Assembly: GCF_023700005.1 (NCBI RefSeq)
Contig: NZ_JAMLJK010000001.1
Span: forward strand, 1,843,096 to 1,907,095
DNA length: 64,000 nt
Direction: 5' to 3'
DNA from: Larsenimonas rhizosphaerae
GTDB lineage: Bacteria; Pseudomonadota; Gammaproteobacteria; Pseudomonadales; Halomonadaceae
The notes under the pieces are model-generated. The model was given only the letters and a program-made list of their open reading frames with translations, did not search any database and was not told where the DNA came from. Of the stretch, positions 44,525 through 54,460 are shown piece by piece. The first letter of the stretch is position 1. Each line of letters starts with the position of its first letter. Position numbers and translations under genes: made by a program.

Positions 44525-47176
44525 CTACCCGGTATTGCGAAGCCCGGCTGCAATACCTGCCATGCTGACCAGCAGCGCACGAGAAAGCTCCGAAGAAATT
44601 GCACCGTCGGCGTCTCGATTACGCTGCAACAATTCCGCCTGTACGCCGTGCAGGGGGTCAAGATACGGATTACGTACCTCGATGGCCTGCCGGATCAGCG
44701 GCGCGTGTTCCAGTAAATGCTCCTGCCCGCGAATATCAAGCAGCACGGTCACCAGCACCTCGAAACGCTCCCTCAGACTATTGCCCAGCGCACGCAGCGG
44801 CGCCTCATCAATCAAACGCTGCTCGTAATAGGCATTGATATCGATATCCGCCTTGGCAAGCAGCATTTCCAGCATGTCCACATAAGTACCGAAAAACGGC
44901 CACTCATCCATCATTTCGCGCAGCACCTCAAGCCCGCCAGGCTGCTCGACGCGCCGAGCGAAGGCTTCACCGCTGCCAAGCCATGCCGGCAGCATCAACC
45001 GCGTTTGAGTCCAGGCAAAGATCCACGGGATAGCGCGCAAGGTTTCCACTCCACCATCCTGACGGCGCTTGGCAGGCCGCGAGCCCAGTGGCAGACGCGA
45101 CAGTGCCGTTTCCGGAGTGACTGCGCGAAAATAAGGTACGAAATTCGGGTCTTCCCGCACCACACTTCGATATATTCCATGCGCGCATTCAGCCAGAGCA
45201 TCCATTTCGTCACGCCAGGCCTGTCGTGGCTGAGGCGGCGGCAACAGCGAGGCTTCAAGCACAGCGCAGGCATAGATTTCCATGGATCGCACTGCAATGC
45301 CTGGCTGGCCGAACTTGAACCGGATCATCTCCCCCTGTTCCGTGACTCGCAGGCTGCCCTGCACCGAGCCGGGAGGCTGCGAGAGAATCGCGGCATGAGC
45401 CGGGCCACCCCCACGTCCGACAGTCCCGCCCCGGCCATGAAACAGGGTCAGTGATACGTCATGAGCCGCGCAGACATTCACAAGCTCCTCCTGAGCCCGA
45501 TACTGGGCCCAGGCTGCCGCCAGCTGTCCGGCGTCCTTGGCAGAATCCGAATAACCGATCATCACTTCCTGACAGTCATCGATACGCGTTCTGTATTCAG
45601 GAAAGGACAACAGATCATCGATGACCGTGCCGGCACGGTTAAGATCATCCAGGGTTTCAAACAGGGGTGAAATCGGTAGTTTGACCTCTCCGCCAAACTC
45701 CTTCATCAACAGCGCGACAATCAACACGTCCGAGGGATGACCCGCCATTGAAATGACGTAGGAGCCCAATGCTTCAGGCGGCTCTTCCGCGACGACCCGA
45801 AAGGTTTCCAGCACCTCCTGAACATCTTCCGAGCATTCCCAATGCGGCGGAATAAGCGGCCGACGCGAGACCAGTTCCTTCAACAGGAAGGCCTGCCGTT
45901 CGCTTTCATCCCAGTCGTTGTACCGACCCATGCCAAGCCAGTCCGTGAGTTCATCCATGACCTGAGCATGGCGGGAAGCCTCCTGACGAATGTCCAGTTT
46001 GGTCAGGGTCACACCAAAGCAGGCCACACGGCGCAGGGTATCCAGCAGGGCGCCATTGGCGATGGTATCCAGCCCGCAGTCGCACAGTGAGCGGTAGCAG
46101 GTCAGCAACGGCGCATAAAGCTGTTCCCGGGTTTCGATGATGGGTGTTTCACTGGTCCAGGGCTCACCATCCAGCTGTGCCTTGGCCCAGTCCCGGGTCG
46201 CTTCCATACGGCAGAGAAGCCGTTTGATCAGTTCCCGATAGGGTTCGGATGCATCGCCGGTCTCCGCACGCAGGGCTGAAGTGGCCTTCCACATCGATAG
46301 TTCGCGCTTGAGCTGATCAAGGTCACGCGTATAAAGATCAGCCGCCATCCAGCGTCCGAGCAACAGCACTTCGCGAGTCACTTCGGCCGTGACATTGGGG
46401 TTGCCATCCCGGTCTCCACCCATCCAGGAAGCAAAGCGAAGCGGGGATGCATCCAGCGGCAGTCGCTCACCTGCCAGATCCACCAGCAGGGTATCCAGAT
46501 CCCGATAGAATTCCGGAACGGCCTGCCACAATGAATTTTCGATGACAGCGAACCCCCAGCGGGCTTCGTCTACCGGCGTCGGCCGTTCGCGCCGTATCTC
46601 ATCCGTGTGCCACGCCTGGCTGACCAGTTCACTCAGGCGCCCGCGCATTCGGTTTTCAAGCTCGGGATGGTCCGCTGACTGCTCAAGCTGAGTGAGGCAT
46701 TCATCGATGGCATCGTATTTTTGAATCAAGGTACGGCGCACTACTTCGGTCGGATGTGCTGTCAGTACCAGCTCGACGCGCATGGTGCTGAATGCTTCCA
46801 GAATTGCCTCGGGGTCGTGCCCCTTCCGGTGGATCCGCTCCAGCAGCTCCCCAAGCTCAGGCTGACTGCCCGGCCGATAATCCTCCACACGGCGAGATCG
46901 TGCCCGATAATGCTGTTCGGCCAGATTGGCCAGATTGAGAAACTGATTGAATGCCCGCGTCACCGGCAGCAATTCGTTTTCCGGCAGATGACGCAGGTAA
47001 TCTATCAACTCGCTGCGCCCTTCACTGCCATGCTGGCGGCCACTTTTGGCCAGCGCTCGAATCCTCTCGATACGGCCAAGAAATTCATCGCCCATGTCGG
47101 ACGCAATGGTGTGCCCCAGATTGTCGCCGAGGATACGTACGTTATCTCTTAACGACTCATGCAGATCATGACTCAT
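44525..47176 (-). CDS. ppc: phosphoenolpyruvate carboxylase
   Basis: Ppc makes oxaloacetate from PEP and bicarbonate, feeding the TCA cycle. The 883 residues equal the E. coli length. Active-site blocks are visible: LTAHPTEVVRRT (catalytic His), GGDRDGNPNVT, and FHGRGGTVGRGGGPAH. The C-terminus ends RNTG as is usual. AAGGGGGG precedes the ATG. It stands alone. Confidence 0.97.
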   Translation of the reverse strand: MSHDLHESLRDNVRILGDNLGHTIASDMGDEFLGRIERIRALAKSGRQHGSEGRSELIDYLRHLPENELLPVTRAFNQFLNLANLAEQHYRARSRRVEDYRPGSQPELGELLERIHRKGHDPEAILEAFSTMRVELVLTAHPTEVVRRTLIQKYDAIDECLTQLEQSADHPELENRMRGRLSELVSQAWHTDEIRRERPTPVDEARWGFAVIENSLWQAVPEFYRDLDTLLVDLAGERLPLDASPLRFASWMGGDRDGNPNVTAEVTREVLLLGRWMAADLYTRDLDQLKRELSMWKATSALRAETGDASEPYRELIKRLLCRMEATRDWAKAQLDGEPWTSETPIIETREQLYAPLLTCYRSLCDCGLDTIANGALLDTLRRVACFGVTLTKLDIRQEASRHAQVMDELTDWLGMGRYNDWDESERQAFLLKELVSRRPLIPPHWECSEDVQEVLETFRVVAEEPPEALGSYVISMAGHPSDVLIVALLMKEFGGEVKLPISPLFETLDDLNRAGTVIDDLLSFPEYRTRIDDCQEVMIGYSDSAKDAGQLAAAWAQYRAQEELVNVCAAHDVSLTLFHGRGGTVGRGGGPAHAAILSQPPGSVQGSLRVTEQGEMIRFKFGQPGIAVRSMEIYACAVLEASLLPPPQPRQAWRDEMDALAECAHGIYRSVVREDPNFVPYFRAVTPETALSRLPLGSRPAKRRQDGGVETLRAIPWIFAWTQTRLMLPAWLGSGEAFARRVEQPGGLEVLREMMDEWPFFGTYVDMLEMLLAKADIDINAYYEQRLIDEAPLRALGNSLRERFEVLVTVLLDIRGQEHLLEHAPLIRQAIEVRNPYLDPLHGVQAELLQRNRDADGAISSELSRALLVSMAGIAAGLRNTG

Positions 47177-47297
47177 GACGCCCCCCTTTTGTCACATTGT
47201 TGATTCAAGACTAGCAGGTACGCTGCGAAATGGATGAGCAATAACGACATGATGCGCCACCTCATGATGACATCTGCCCGACACGGGCTTCAGCATT

Positions 47298-47325
47298 GAA
47301 AAAGGGGCCCACGGCCCCTTTTCTG
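47298..47325 (-). terminator. rho-independent terminator of relA-mazG
   Basis: On the minus strand AAAAGGGGCC, loop GTG, GGCCCCTTTTT follows the mazG stop by about 20 bases. Confidence 0.88.
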
Positions 47326-47346
47326 CGTCACGTCTTGATGCATACT

Positions 47347-48174
47347 TCAATCGGATGATTCCTGCGCCTTGGCTGCCTGCCAGTGCGCTTCCATGACCTC
47401 AAGCGAGGTCTCTTCCATCCGGCCGTTATCCGCCCTGACTGCGGCTTCGACGCTACGAAAGCGACGCTCGAACTTGCCATTGGTACGCCGCAGGGCCTGC
47501 TCAGGATCTACACCCAGCTTGCGCGCGAGGTTGACGACCGAAAACAGCACATCACCCAGTTCGTCCTCAATGCTGTCGGCATGCTGGCGCTCGATGGCCT
47601 CTTCCACTTCGGCAAGCTCTTCGCGTACCTTGTCGAGCGCTCCATGATGCGTTGGCCAGTCAAAGCCACTGCGGGCAGCACGTTTTGACAACTTGCCAGC
47701 TCGAGTAAGTGCAGGGAGACCGATCGGAACATCATCCAGCAGGGAAGTGGCCTGGCGTGAATCCCGCTCTTCCTGCTTGAGCGCTTCCCAGCGCTGGTTG
47801 ATCGCATCACTGGCCGGATCATCGCCGGCGCCACGCTTGCGCCCATAAAGCGTGCCGTCGACAAACACATGGGGATGACGCCGAACCATCTTGCCTGTCA
47901 GGCCATCAACAATACTGTCGAGATTGAACTGCTGCGCTTCCTGCCCCAGCTGCGCGTAGAACACCACCTGAAAGAGCAGATCACCCAGCTCGCCGGGAAG
48001 CTCCTGCCATGCCTCGCGCTCGATGGCATCCGCCACTTCGTAGGCCTCCTCGATCGTATGCGGCACGATCGTGTCAAAGCGCTGACGAAGATCCCAGGGG
48101 CATCCCTGTTCCGGGTCACGGAGGGTCTGCATCAGATAACGCAAATCCTCCAGTGTATAAGGTGCATCACTCAC
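47347..48174 (-). CDS. mazG: nucleoside triphosphate pyrophosphohydrolase MazG
   Basis: MazG hydrolyses NTPs to NMPs and pyrophosphate, and in E. coli it lowers ppGpp. The 275 residues contain two MazG repeats. The N-terminal one has LRDPEQGCPWDLRQ and EEAYEVADAI...ELGDLLFQVVFYAQ; the C-terminal one has the second EExxE12ExxD set in VREELAEVEEAIE...IEDELGDVLFSVVNLAR. Its start overlaps the relA stop by 4 bases (ATGA), so it is coupled to the ppGpp synthetase. Confidence 0.95.
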   Translation of the reverse strand: MSDAPYTLEDLRYLMQTLRDPEQGCPWDLRQRFDTIVPHTIEEAYEVADAIEREAWQELPGELGDLLFQVVFYAQLGQEAQQFNLDSIVDGLTGKMVRRHPHVFVDGTLYGRKRGAGDDPASDAINQRWEALKQEERDSRQATSLLDDVPIGLPALTRAGKLSKRAARSGFDWPTHHGALDKVREELAEVEEAIERQHADSIEDELGDVLFSVVNLARKLGVDPEQALRRTNGKFERRFRSVEAAVRADNGRMEETSLEVMEAHWQAAKAQESSD

Positions 48175-50456
48175 AACCTGTCTCCTGCCTTGTCGCCACC
48201 CTGACGCAGACGCTTGACGTCCATGACATTGGGAAGCTGCTGAATGCGGCTGAACAACTGCCCAAGCATTTCAATACCGGATACTTCCAGGGTGATATTG
48301 AGGGTGGCCATGTTATCCATCTGATCAGTGCGTGTATTGACCGACAACACATTGACCTTTTCCCCTGAAAGAATGGTAGTGACATCGCGCAACAAACCAC
48401 TGCGATCCCACGCCTGGACTTCGATATCCACAGGGTACTGGGTATCCGGTCGATCCCCCCAGTCCACTTCCACAATGCGCTGGGGCTCGTCACTCTTCAG
48501 CTGCAGGATGTTGGGACAATCCTGGCGGTGGATCGTGACACCACGACCATGAGTAATGAACCCGACAATCTGGTCTCCGGGAACCGGGTGACAGCAGTTG
48601 GCCATTTGCGTCTTGAGGTTTCCGACACCCAGTACCATGACCTGGCCACTGGACGCTTCATGGGGGCTCCCCTTGCGAGGTCGGGTCAGCAGACGATCCA
48701 GCTTGTGCTGTTCCTCTTCCGCATCGTCCTCGCCAAACAGATGCTGCGCCTGAGAGAGAACCTGCCCTACTCGCAGGTCACCGGCACCGATGGCGGCATA
48801 CATGTCATCAACAGCAGTGTAATTGACCGCACGTGCCAGCCGATCCCGATCCAGGTTTTCAAGATCCAGACGCCGGAATTCCTTTTCAAGCAGAGTACGA
48901 CCATCCTCGAGGTTCTGCTCGCGGGCCTGCAACTTGAACCAGGCCTGAATCTTGGCCCGTGCCCTGGAGGTTTTAACAAACCCGAGCGCAGGATTAAGCC
49001 AATCGCGGCTGGGGCCGCCGCGCGTCGCAGTGAGAATTTCGATCTGCTGGCCGGTCTTGAGCAGATAGGTCAGCGGCACGATTCGTCCATTGATCTTGGC
49101 ACCTCGGCACAGATGCCCCACTTCAGTGTGAACCCGGTAGGCAAAGTCGATCGGAGTGGCTTCACTGGGCAGATCGATCACATGCCCATCGGGCGTAAAG
49201 ACGTAAATCCGGTCCGGGGCGACATCAGAACGCAGTCCATGGCCCAGGTCTCCCAGATCACCCACTTCATCCTGCCATTCGAGCACCTGACGCAACCAGG
49301 CGATCTTCTCTTCATAGCCTCGGCTGCGGGAATCAACATCCGTGCCCTTGTAACGCCAGTGCGCACAGACGCCGAGTTCGGCCTCCTCGTGCATGTCGAA
49401 GGTACGCACCTGAATCTCGAGTACCTTGTTCTCGGGACCGATCACGGCCGTATGAAGAGACTGGTACCCGTTTTTCTTGGGATTGGCGATATAGTCATCG
49501 AACTCGTTGGGCACGTGGTGCCAGCGGGAATGTACCAGCCCGAGCAGGGTGTAACAGTCGGCGATGCGAGGCACCAGAATCCGTACGGCGCGCACATCAT
49601 AGACCTCGGAGAAGTCGATACCCTTGCGCTTCATCTTCCGCCAGATGGAATAGATATGCTTGGCGCGGCCGGTGACATCAAAGGGCGTGATGCCCTGCTC
49701 GCTCAACATGTTTTCCAGAAGCACCAGCACTTCGCTGATATAGCGATCACGGTCAAGCCGTTTTTCAGCCAGCTGCCGGGCGATGGCCTTGTAGTCATTC
49801 TCGTGCAGGTAGCGGAAGGACAGATCCTCCAGCTCCCATTTTATATGCCCTACTCCAAGCCGATGCGCCAAGGGGGCATAAATATCGAAGACCTCCTGAG
49901 CCACTCGCAGGCAACGCTCTCGCGAACTGTTGCGCACTTCACGCAGCATGCAGGTACGCTCGACAATCTTGACCAGTGCCACCCGCACGTCATCCACCAT
50001 GGTGACAAGCATGCGACGCAGGTTGTCATGCTGGTTATGTTGCTCAAGCCCCTGAGCAGGTGCCTGAAGCTGGCTGATGGCCGCCATTTTCAGCACCCCG
50101 TCAATCAGCCCGGCGACCTCGCTTCCAAAGCGCTTGCGCACCGCCTCAAGCGTCACAAGCTCTTCTCGCACACAGCGATAGAGCACCGCAGCAATCAGGG
50201 CATCCTCATCAAGCTTGAGCTCGGAGACAATACTGGCCATTTCAAGGCCGATATGCAGGCTGGCCCCCGGGTTTCGCCAGGCACTGTCGGGATGGCGCAG
50301 CTCGGCAGCACGTGCCAGCTGCTCCGCCAGAAAACATGCCTGCCGAAACCGCTCGGGCTCCTTCATCCGGACATGAGACTCGAAGACAGCCAACCAGGCT
50401 GTCACATCGATATGCCCATCATCCTGCAGTGGTTGATCGTCGCGTACCTTTACCAT
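48171..50456 (-). CDS. relA: GTP pyrophosphokinase RelA
   Basis: RelA makes (p)ppGpp on starved ribosomes. The 761 residues comprise a degenerate HD region, where the metal-binding HD pair is replaced (DALIAAVLYRCVREE), then the synthetase domain (AKHIYSIWRKMKRKG, VYDVRAVRILV, YQSLHTAVIGP), a TGS domain (RIYVFTPDGHVIDLP) and a C-terminal zinc-finger/ACT part (CCHPVPGDQIVGFITHGRGVTIHRQDC). The missing HD marks it as RelA rather than SpoT. It is followed by mazG in one operon. Confidence 0.96.
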   Translation of the reverse strand: MVKVRDDQPLQDDGHIDVTAWLAVFESHVRMKEPERFRQACFLAEQLARAAELRHPDSAWRNPGASLHIGLEMASIVSELKLDEDALIAAVLYRCVREELVTLEAVRKRFGSEVAGLIDGVLKMAAISQLQAPAQGLEQHNQHDNLRRMLVTMVDDVRVALVKIVERTCMLREVRNSSRERCLRVAQEVFDIYAPLAHRLGVGHIKWELEDLSFRYLHENDYKAIARQLAEKRLDRDRYISEVLVLLENMLSEQGITPFDVTGRAKHIYSIWRKMKRKGIDFSEVYDVRAVRILVPRIADCYTLLGLVHSRWHHVPNEFDDYIANPKKNGYQSLHTAVIGPENKVLEIQVRTFDMHEEAELGVCAHWRYKGTDVDSRSRGYEEKIAWLRQVLEWQDEVGDLGDLGHGLRSDVAPDRIYVFTPDGHVIDLPSEATPIDFAYRVHTEVGHLCRGAKINGRIVPLTYLLKTGQQIEILTATRGGPSRDWLNPALGFVKTSRARAKIQAWFKLQAREQNLEDGRTLLEKEFRRLDLENLDRDRLARAVNYTAVDDMYAAIGAGDLRVGQVLSQAQHLFGEDDAEEEQHKLDRLLTRPRKGSPHEASSGQVMVLGVGNLKTQMANCCHPVPGDQIVGFITHGRGVTIHRQDCPNILQLKSDEPQRIVEVDWGDRPDTQYPVDIEVQAWDRSGLLRDVTTILSGEKVNVLSVNTRTDQMDNMATLNITLEVSGIEMLGQLFSRIQQLPNVMDVKRLRQGGDKAGDRL

Positions 50457-50520
50457 TGCCTGATTCTCACCTGACGGTGCCCCCTTGTGTTACGGGCCTT
50501 CTTTTAACCGCTGCAGGCCA

Positions 50521-51888
50521 TCAACGTGCCAGCAGTACCATGCTTTCCAGGTGCGCTGTCTGCGGAAACATATCAGCCATGGCAGATGCCTGCAGCTGAT
50601 AGCCACCTTCCATCAGGTAGACCACATCCCTCGCCAGTGTGGCTGGATCACAGGAAATATAGACAATGCGCTCTGGCCCGTCAGTCGCGAGCTGACGACA
50701 TAGCGCCTCGGCACCGGCGCGGGGCGGATCCAGTACGGCAAGGTCGGCATCAGGCAAGTGTGTAAGCGGTCGCGATAAATCGGCCTGACGCGCCTCAACG
50801 TTGCCATCGGGCACGGCCCTGGCGGCATTGGCACTCAGACGATTCACCATGTGTGCCTGCCCTTCCAGCGCAATGACCCTGGCGCCCCGTGCCGCCAGCG
50901 GCAGTGAGAAGTTGCCGATTCCGGCAAAAAAGTCGACCACGGTCCGGCCTTTCACATCACCACACCATGCCAGCAAACGCGATACCATGGCCTGGTTGAC
51001 CTCGGCATTGGCCTGCAGGAAATCACCGTTTTCAAACCCGATACTCAACGGCTCGGACACACCGATGTCCAGCAGATAGTGACCACTCCCGCTACCCGTA
51101 ACCGTTTCACGTACCAGTGGTGCCTCACGCCCCTTGAGCAACTCGAGGTGAAGCCCCTGAACAGAGGCAAAGGCCTGCCACCGCGCTTCATCCGACGCCA
51201 CGGCGCGCAGCAGCCGAACGGTCAGGTGCACGCCATCATCGCTGGCAACCAGCATGACATGACCGACGTGACGCGGCGCATCAAGCGTATCCAGAAGCGT
51301 CTTCATCGGTGCCAGCAGCGCCTGCAGTGACGGCACAAGTACCGGACACTCCGATACGGCAAACAACCGATCAGTGCCCCGCTTTCGAAAGCCCATGATG
51401 ACCTGCCCATCGCGATCTACACGGACCCCGAGCCGGGCACGACGCCGATAGGCTATCGCGTCGCCGTCCAGTATCTCGGGCTCGGGCAATGTCATCTGAT
51501 GACGTGCAAACAGCTCACCAAGCGTATCGGCCTTGTGACGTCGCTGCGCTGCATGCGCCAGATGCTGAAGGTCGCACCCACCGCAGACCCCAAAATGCGG
51601 ACACACCGGTGTAATCCGGTCACTGGAGGGATCGGCAATGTCTCGCGGATGAGCTTCATCAAAGCGGCGATGGCTATGATGAACCGCCACGGCCACCGAT
51701 TCTCCCGGCAGAACCCGATCAATGAAAATGGTCTTGCCATCAGCATGGCGGGCGATACCACGGCCATCGTGCGACAGGCGCTCAACGCGAACACGGGTAT
51801 CGTCCACAGGGCCTGATGCCGGCGCAGAGGACTGCAGTACGCGCTTTTTTGCCGGCCGGTTCTGCCGGCGCTGACCTAATAGAGCCAC
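50521..51888 (-). CDS. rlmD: 23S rRNA (uracil(1939)-C5)-methyltransferase RlmD
   Basis: RlmD methylates U1939 of 23S rRNA. The 455-residue protein has the TRAM domain (RVERLSHDGRGIAR), the [4Fe-4S] cysteines in CPHFGVCGGCDLQH, the SAM site VVDFFAGIGNFSLPLA and the catalytic Cys in YISCDPATLARDV. The GTG at 51888 lies one base after the cysM stop and has GGGAG about 9 bases upstream. The frame continues open upstream into cysM, but that is a shadow. relA follows it 64 bases on, as in many gammaproteobacteria. Confidence 0.93.
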   Translation of the reverse strand: MALLGQRRQNRPAKKRVLQSSAPASGPVDDTRVRVERLSHDGRGIARHADGKTIFIDRVLPGESVAVAVHHSHRRFDEAHPRDIADPSSDRITPVCPHFGVCGGCDLQHLAHAAQRRHKADTLGELFARHQMTLPEPEILDGDAIAYRRRARLGVRVDRDGQVIMGFRKRGTDRLFAVSECPVLVPSLQALLAPMKTLLDTLDAPRHVGHVMLVASDDGVHLTVRLLRAVASDEARWQAFASVQGLHLELLKGREAPLVRETVTGSGSGHYLLDIGVSEPLSIGFENGDFLQANAEVNQAMVSRLLAWCGDVKGRTVVDFFAGIGNFSLPLAARGARVIALEGQAHMVNRLSANAARAVPDGNVEARQADLSRPLTHLPDADLAVLDPPRAGAEALCRQLATDGPERIVYISCDPATLARDVVYLMEGGYQLQASAMADMFPQTAHLESMVLLAR

Positions 51889-51889
51889 G

Positions 51890-52807
51890 TCAGTGCGCTC
51901 CCGGAGAATCAATGTGTTCCGGGGCAAACAGCCCGGTCGAGAGATAACGGTCGCCACGGTCACATACAATGAATGCAATGACGGCATTTTCGACCTCTTC
52001 AGCCAGACGCAGCGCGCCGGCCAGCGCGCCACCGGAGGACACTCCGGCCAAAATACCTTCTTCACGGGCCAGGCGACGCATGTTGTCCTCGGCCTCTTCC
52101 TGACGAATATCCATGACGCGATCCACACGGGCCGATTCAAAAATGCCGGGGCGATACGCTTCCGGCCAGCGACGAATGCCGGCAATGCTGGCTCCGTCCG
52201 CCGGTTGAAGGCCGATGATCTGAATCGCTTCGTTTTGCTCCTTCAGATATCTGGACGTCCCCATGATCGTACCGGTAGTGCCCATTGAACTGATGAAATG
52301 GGTAATGCGGCCGTCGGTCTGCGACCACAACTCCGGCCCGGTAGTCTGATAATGCGCCAGCGGATTGTCCTGATTGGCGAACTGGTCAAGGCGCTTGCCG
52401 CGCCCTTCACTGATCATGCGCTCGGCCAGATCGCGGGCACCTTCCATGCCCTCCTCACGCGTCACCTCGACAAGTGTTGCACCATAAGCCGCCATGGCCT
52501 GCTTGCGTTCACTACTGGCGCTGTCGGGCATGATCAGGATCATCCTGTACCCCTTGATCGCGGCCGCCATGGCCAGCGCAATGCCGGTATTGCCCGACGT
52601 GGCCTCGATCAGGGTATCGCCCGGTGTTATCTCGCCGCGCGCCTCAGCCCGGGCCAGCATGGACAGGGCCGGGCGGTCCTTGACCGAGCCCGCCGGATTA
52701 TTGCCTTCAAGCTTGGCCAGCAGAACATTGTTGTTACCGGCGCTGATACGCTTCAAACGTACCAAGGGAGTTTGTCCTACCGTGTCTTCCAGGGTCATGT
52801 ATGCCAT
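51890..52807 (-). CDS. cysM: cysteine synthase B
   Basis: CysM is a PLP enzyme that makes cysteine from O-acetylserine and sulfide or thiosulfate. The PLP lysine is in NNPAGSVKDRPAL (about residue 43), the phosphate loop is SSMGTTGTIMGT, and TSGNTGIALA binds the substrate. The 305 residues and short active-site loop fit CysM rather than CysK (about 320). It precedes rlmD by one base. Confidence 0.93.
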   Translation of the reverse strand: MAYMTLEDTVGQTPLVRLKRISAGNNNVLLAKLEGNNPAGSVKDRPALSMLARAEARGEITPGDTLIEATSGNTGIALAMAAAIKGYRMILIMPDSASSERKQAMAAYGATLVEVTREEGMEGARDLAERMISEGRGKRLDQFANQDNPLAHYQTTGPELWSQTDGRITHFISSMGTTGTIMGTSRYLKEQNEAIQIIGLQPADGASIAGIRRWPEAYRPGIFESARVDRVMDIRQEEAEDNMRRLAREEGILAGVSSGGALAGALRLAEEVENAVIAFIVCDRGDRYLSTGLFAPEHIDSPGAH

Positions 52808-52870
52808 GGATTACTTCCTCATCGGCGCCCGCTCTCTGGCGGACGTCTGGTGTCATCAATAACCGGTCTA

Positions 52871-53689
52871 TCAGTGATCGTGATGGCAGCAACCGTCATG
52901 GTCATCGCCGCTGCCATGCTCATGATCGTGTTCTTCAAGCGCCATCATGAGGCCATTTTCCTGGCCACTGATAATCAATCGCTTCATTTCCGCCACAGCC
53001 TCCTTGAGTCCCACAAACAGAGCCCGCGCAATAATGGCATGGCCAATATTGAGCTCGTGGATACCGCCGATGGCAGCAATGGCTTCAACATTATGATAGT
53101 GGAGCCCGTGACCGGCATTGACCGTCATTCCAAGCTCGGAGGCCATTTCGGCGGCAGCAGTCAGTCGGGCATGTGCCTGTCGCGCGGTCTCGCCTGTGGC
53201 ATCGGCATACGCGCCGGTATGCAGTTCAATGGTCGGCGCACCAGCTTCAAAAGCCTTCTGAATCTGCTCAGGATCCGGATCAATGAACAGTGATACATCA
53301 ATGCCTGCTGCGGCCAGGCGGCGACAGGCGGCAGCGATGACGTCAAACTGTCCGGCCACATCCAGCCCGCCCTCGGTCGTCAGCTCTTCACGCCGTTCAG
53401 GGACCAGACACACATGGCGCGGCACAATACGCTCGGCCAGAGCAAGCATGGGTTCCGTGACGGCCATTTCAAGATTCATGCGGGTTGTCAGCACTGCAGC
53501 AATCAGCTCGACATCCCGCTCCTGAATATGACGACGATCTTCACGCAGATGTAGCGTGATCCCGTCCGCCCCGGCTTCTTCAGCCAGCAGCGCGGCCTGA
53601 ACGGGATCAGGGTAGCGGGTGCCACGCGCCTGACGCAGCGTGGCGATATGATCAATGTTGACACCCAGTTGGATGCGAGGCGCGTACAT
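52871..53689 (-). CDS. pdxJ: pyridoxine 5'-phosphate synthase with His-rich C-terminal tail
   Basis: PdxJ joins 1-deoxyxylulose 5-phosphate and 3-amino-2-oxopropyl phosphate to give pyridoxine 5'-phosphate. The TIM-barrel core is typical ([52 protein letters not shown]). The ATG at 53689 has GGAG 8 bases upstream; an in-frame start 11 codons earlier is not conserved. At 272 residues it is longer than E. coli PdxJ (243). The last 21 residues form a tail with seven His, two Cys and many acidic residues (ending GCCHHDH), a likely metal-binding extension. Confidence 0.93.
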   Translation of the reverse strand: MYAPRIQLGVNIDHIATLRQARGTRYPDPVQAALLAEEAGADGITLHLREDRRHIQERDVELIAAVLTTRMNLEMAVTEPMLALAERIVPRHVCLVPERREELTTEGGLDVAGQFDVIAAACRRLAAAGIDVSLFIDPDPEQIQKAFEAGAPTIELHTGAYADATGETARQAHARLTAAAEMASELGMTVNAGHGLHYHNVEAIAAIGGIHELNIGHAIIARALFVGLKEAVAEMKRLIISGQENGLMMALEEHDHEHGSGDDHDGCCHHDH

Positions 53690-53721
53690 GCGAATCTCCT
53701 GAATACAGGGAATGGAAACCA

Positions 53722-54444
53722 TCAGTGCGACATGGGAGGCACGGCCGCCCGACGCCGCTTGTCACCGAGTTGCTGGATCAGTTCGCGAGAGCGGAGAGGC
53801 CTGTCGCCCAGCAAAGGCGCCAGCGCCTGGCGCGCCAGGTATTTGGCGACCCGGGCATTGGCCGGCTCGCCCCAGTCGCCCTGGGCCATGGCACGAAGGG
53901 AACGGCCATCAACCCCCTGGCCCATCGGCACCACCTGAAAGTGGCGCGCTTCCTTCACGTAAAGATAGTGCGAATGCGGGTCGAGGGGGGAGCCTGCACC
54001 ATCGGCAAAGACGGGATCGGCGTCCAGTGCTGACAGCACTGCCTGCTCGAAGCGACGCAACCCACTCTGGCGACGATCCGGGAATGGCAATGCACCCAGC
54101 AGCACCGCATAAGCACCAAAGACATCGGGGACGGCGCCTTCGAGCGGTAGGCAGCGAGCCAGTACTTCATTGGCGTACAGCCCGCACAGAAGCCCTTCAC
54201 CAGCCAGCATTGCGCCCTGCCCGCTGGACTCGAATACCCTCAGGGTCTTCAGGTCCCCGTGACCTGCCCAGGTAATATGCAAGGGCGAAAAGGGCTGCAG
54301 TCGATGCCTTGCCTTGCTTCCCGGTCGCATGACGCCCCGTGCCACGGCCCGGACACGCCCATATTCCATGGTAAGAAGCTCCACCAGTGCGCTGGTTTCA
54401 CGATAGGGGCGCCGATGAAGAAGATAGGCAGGCTGTAGCTGCAT
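53722..54444 (-). CDS. recO: DNA repair protein RecO
   Basis: RecO works with RecR and RecF in loading RecA at gaps. The 240 residues have the OB-fold start ([20 protein letters not shown]), the middle ([15 protein letters not shown]) and length of the family. The zinc-binding cysteines found in some RecO proteins are absent, as in E. coli. It lies between era and pdxJ, the usual order. Confidence 0.93.
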   Translation of the reverse strand: MQLQPAYLLHRRPYRETSALVELLTMEYGRVRAVARGVMRPGSKARHRLQPFSPLHITWAGHGDLKTLRVFESSGQGAMLAGEGLLCGLYANEVLARCLPLEGAVPDVFGAYAVLLGALPFPDRRQSGLRRFEQAVLSALDADPVFADGAGSPLDPHSHYLYVKEARHFQVVPMGQGVDGRSLRAMAQGDWGEPANARVAKYLARQALAPLLGDRPLRSRELIQQLGDKRRRAAVPPMSH

Positions 54445-54460
54445 GGCCGGGCTCCCGCGC

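Noticed and set aside
48528-50474. A 648-codon open frame on the plus strand, antisense to relA
   Set aside because: It lies wholly opposite an unmistakable relA and has no recognisable motifs; it is a shadow of codon bias in GC-rich DNA.
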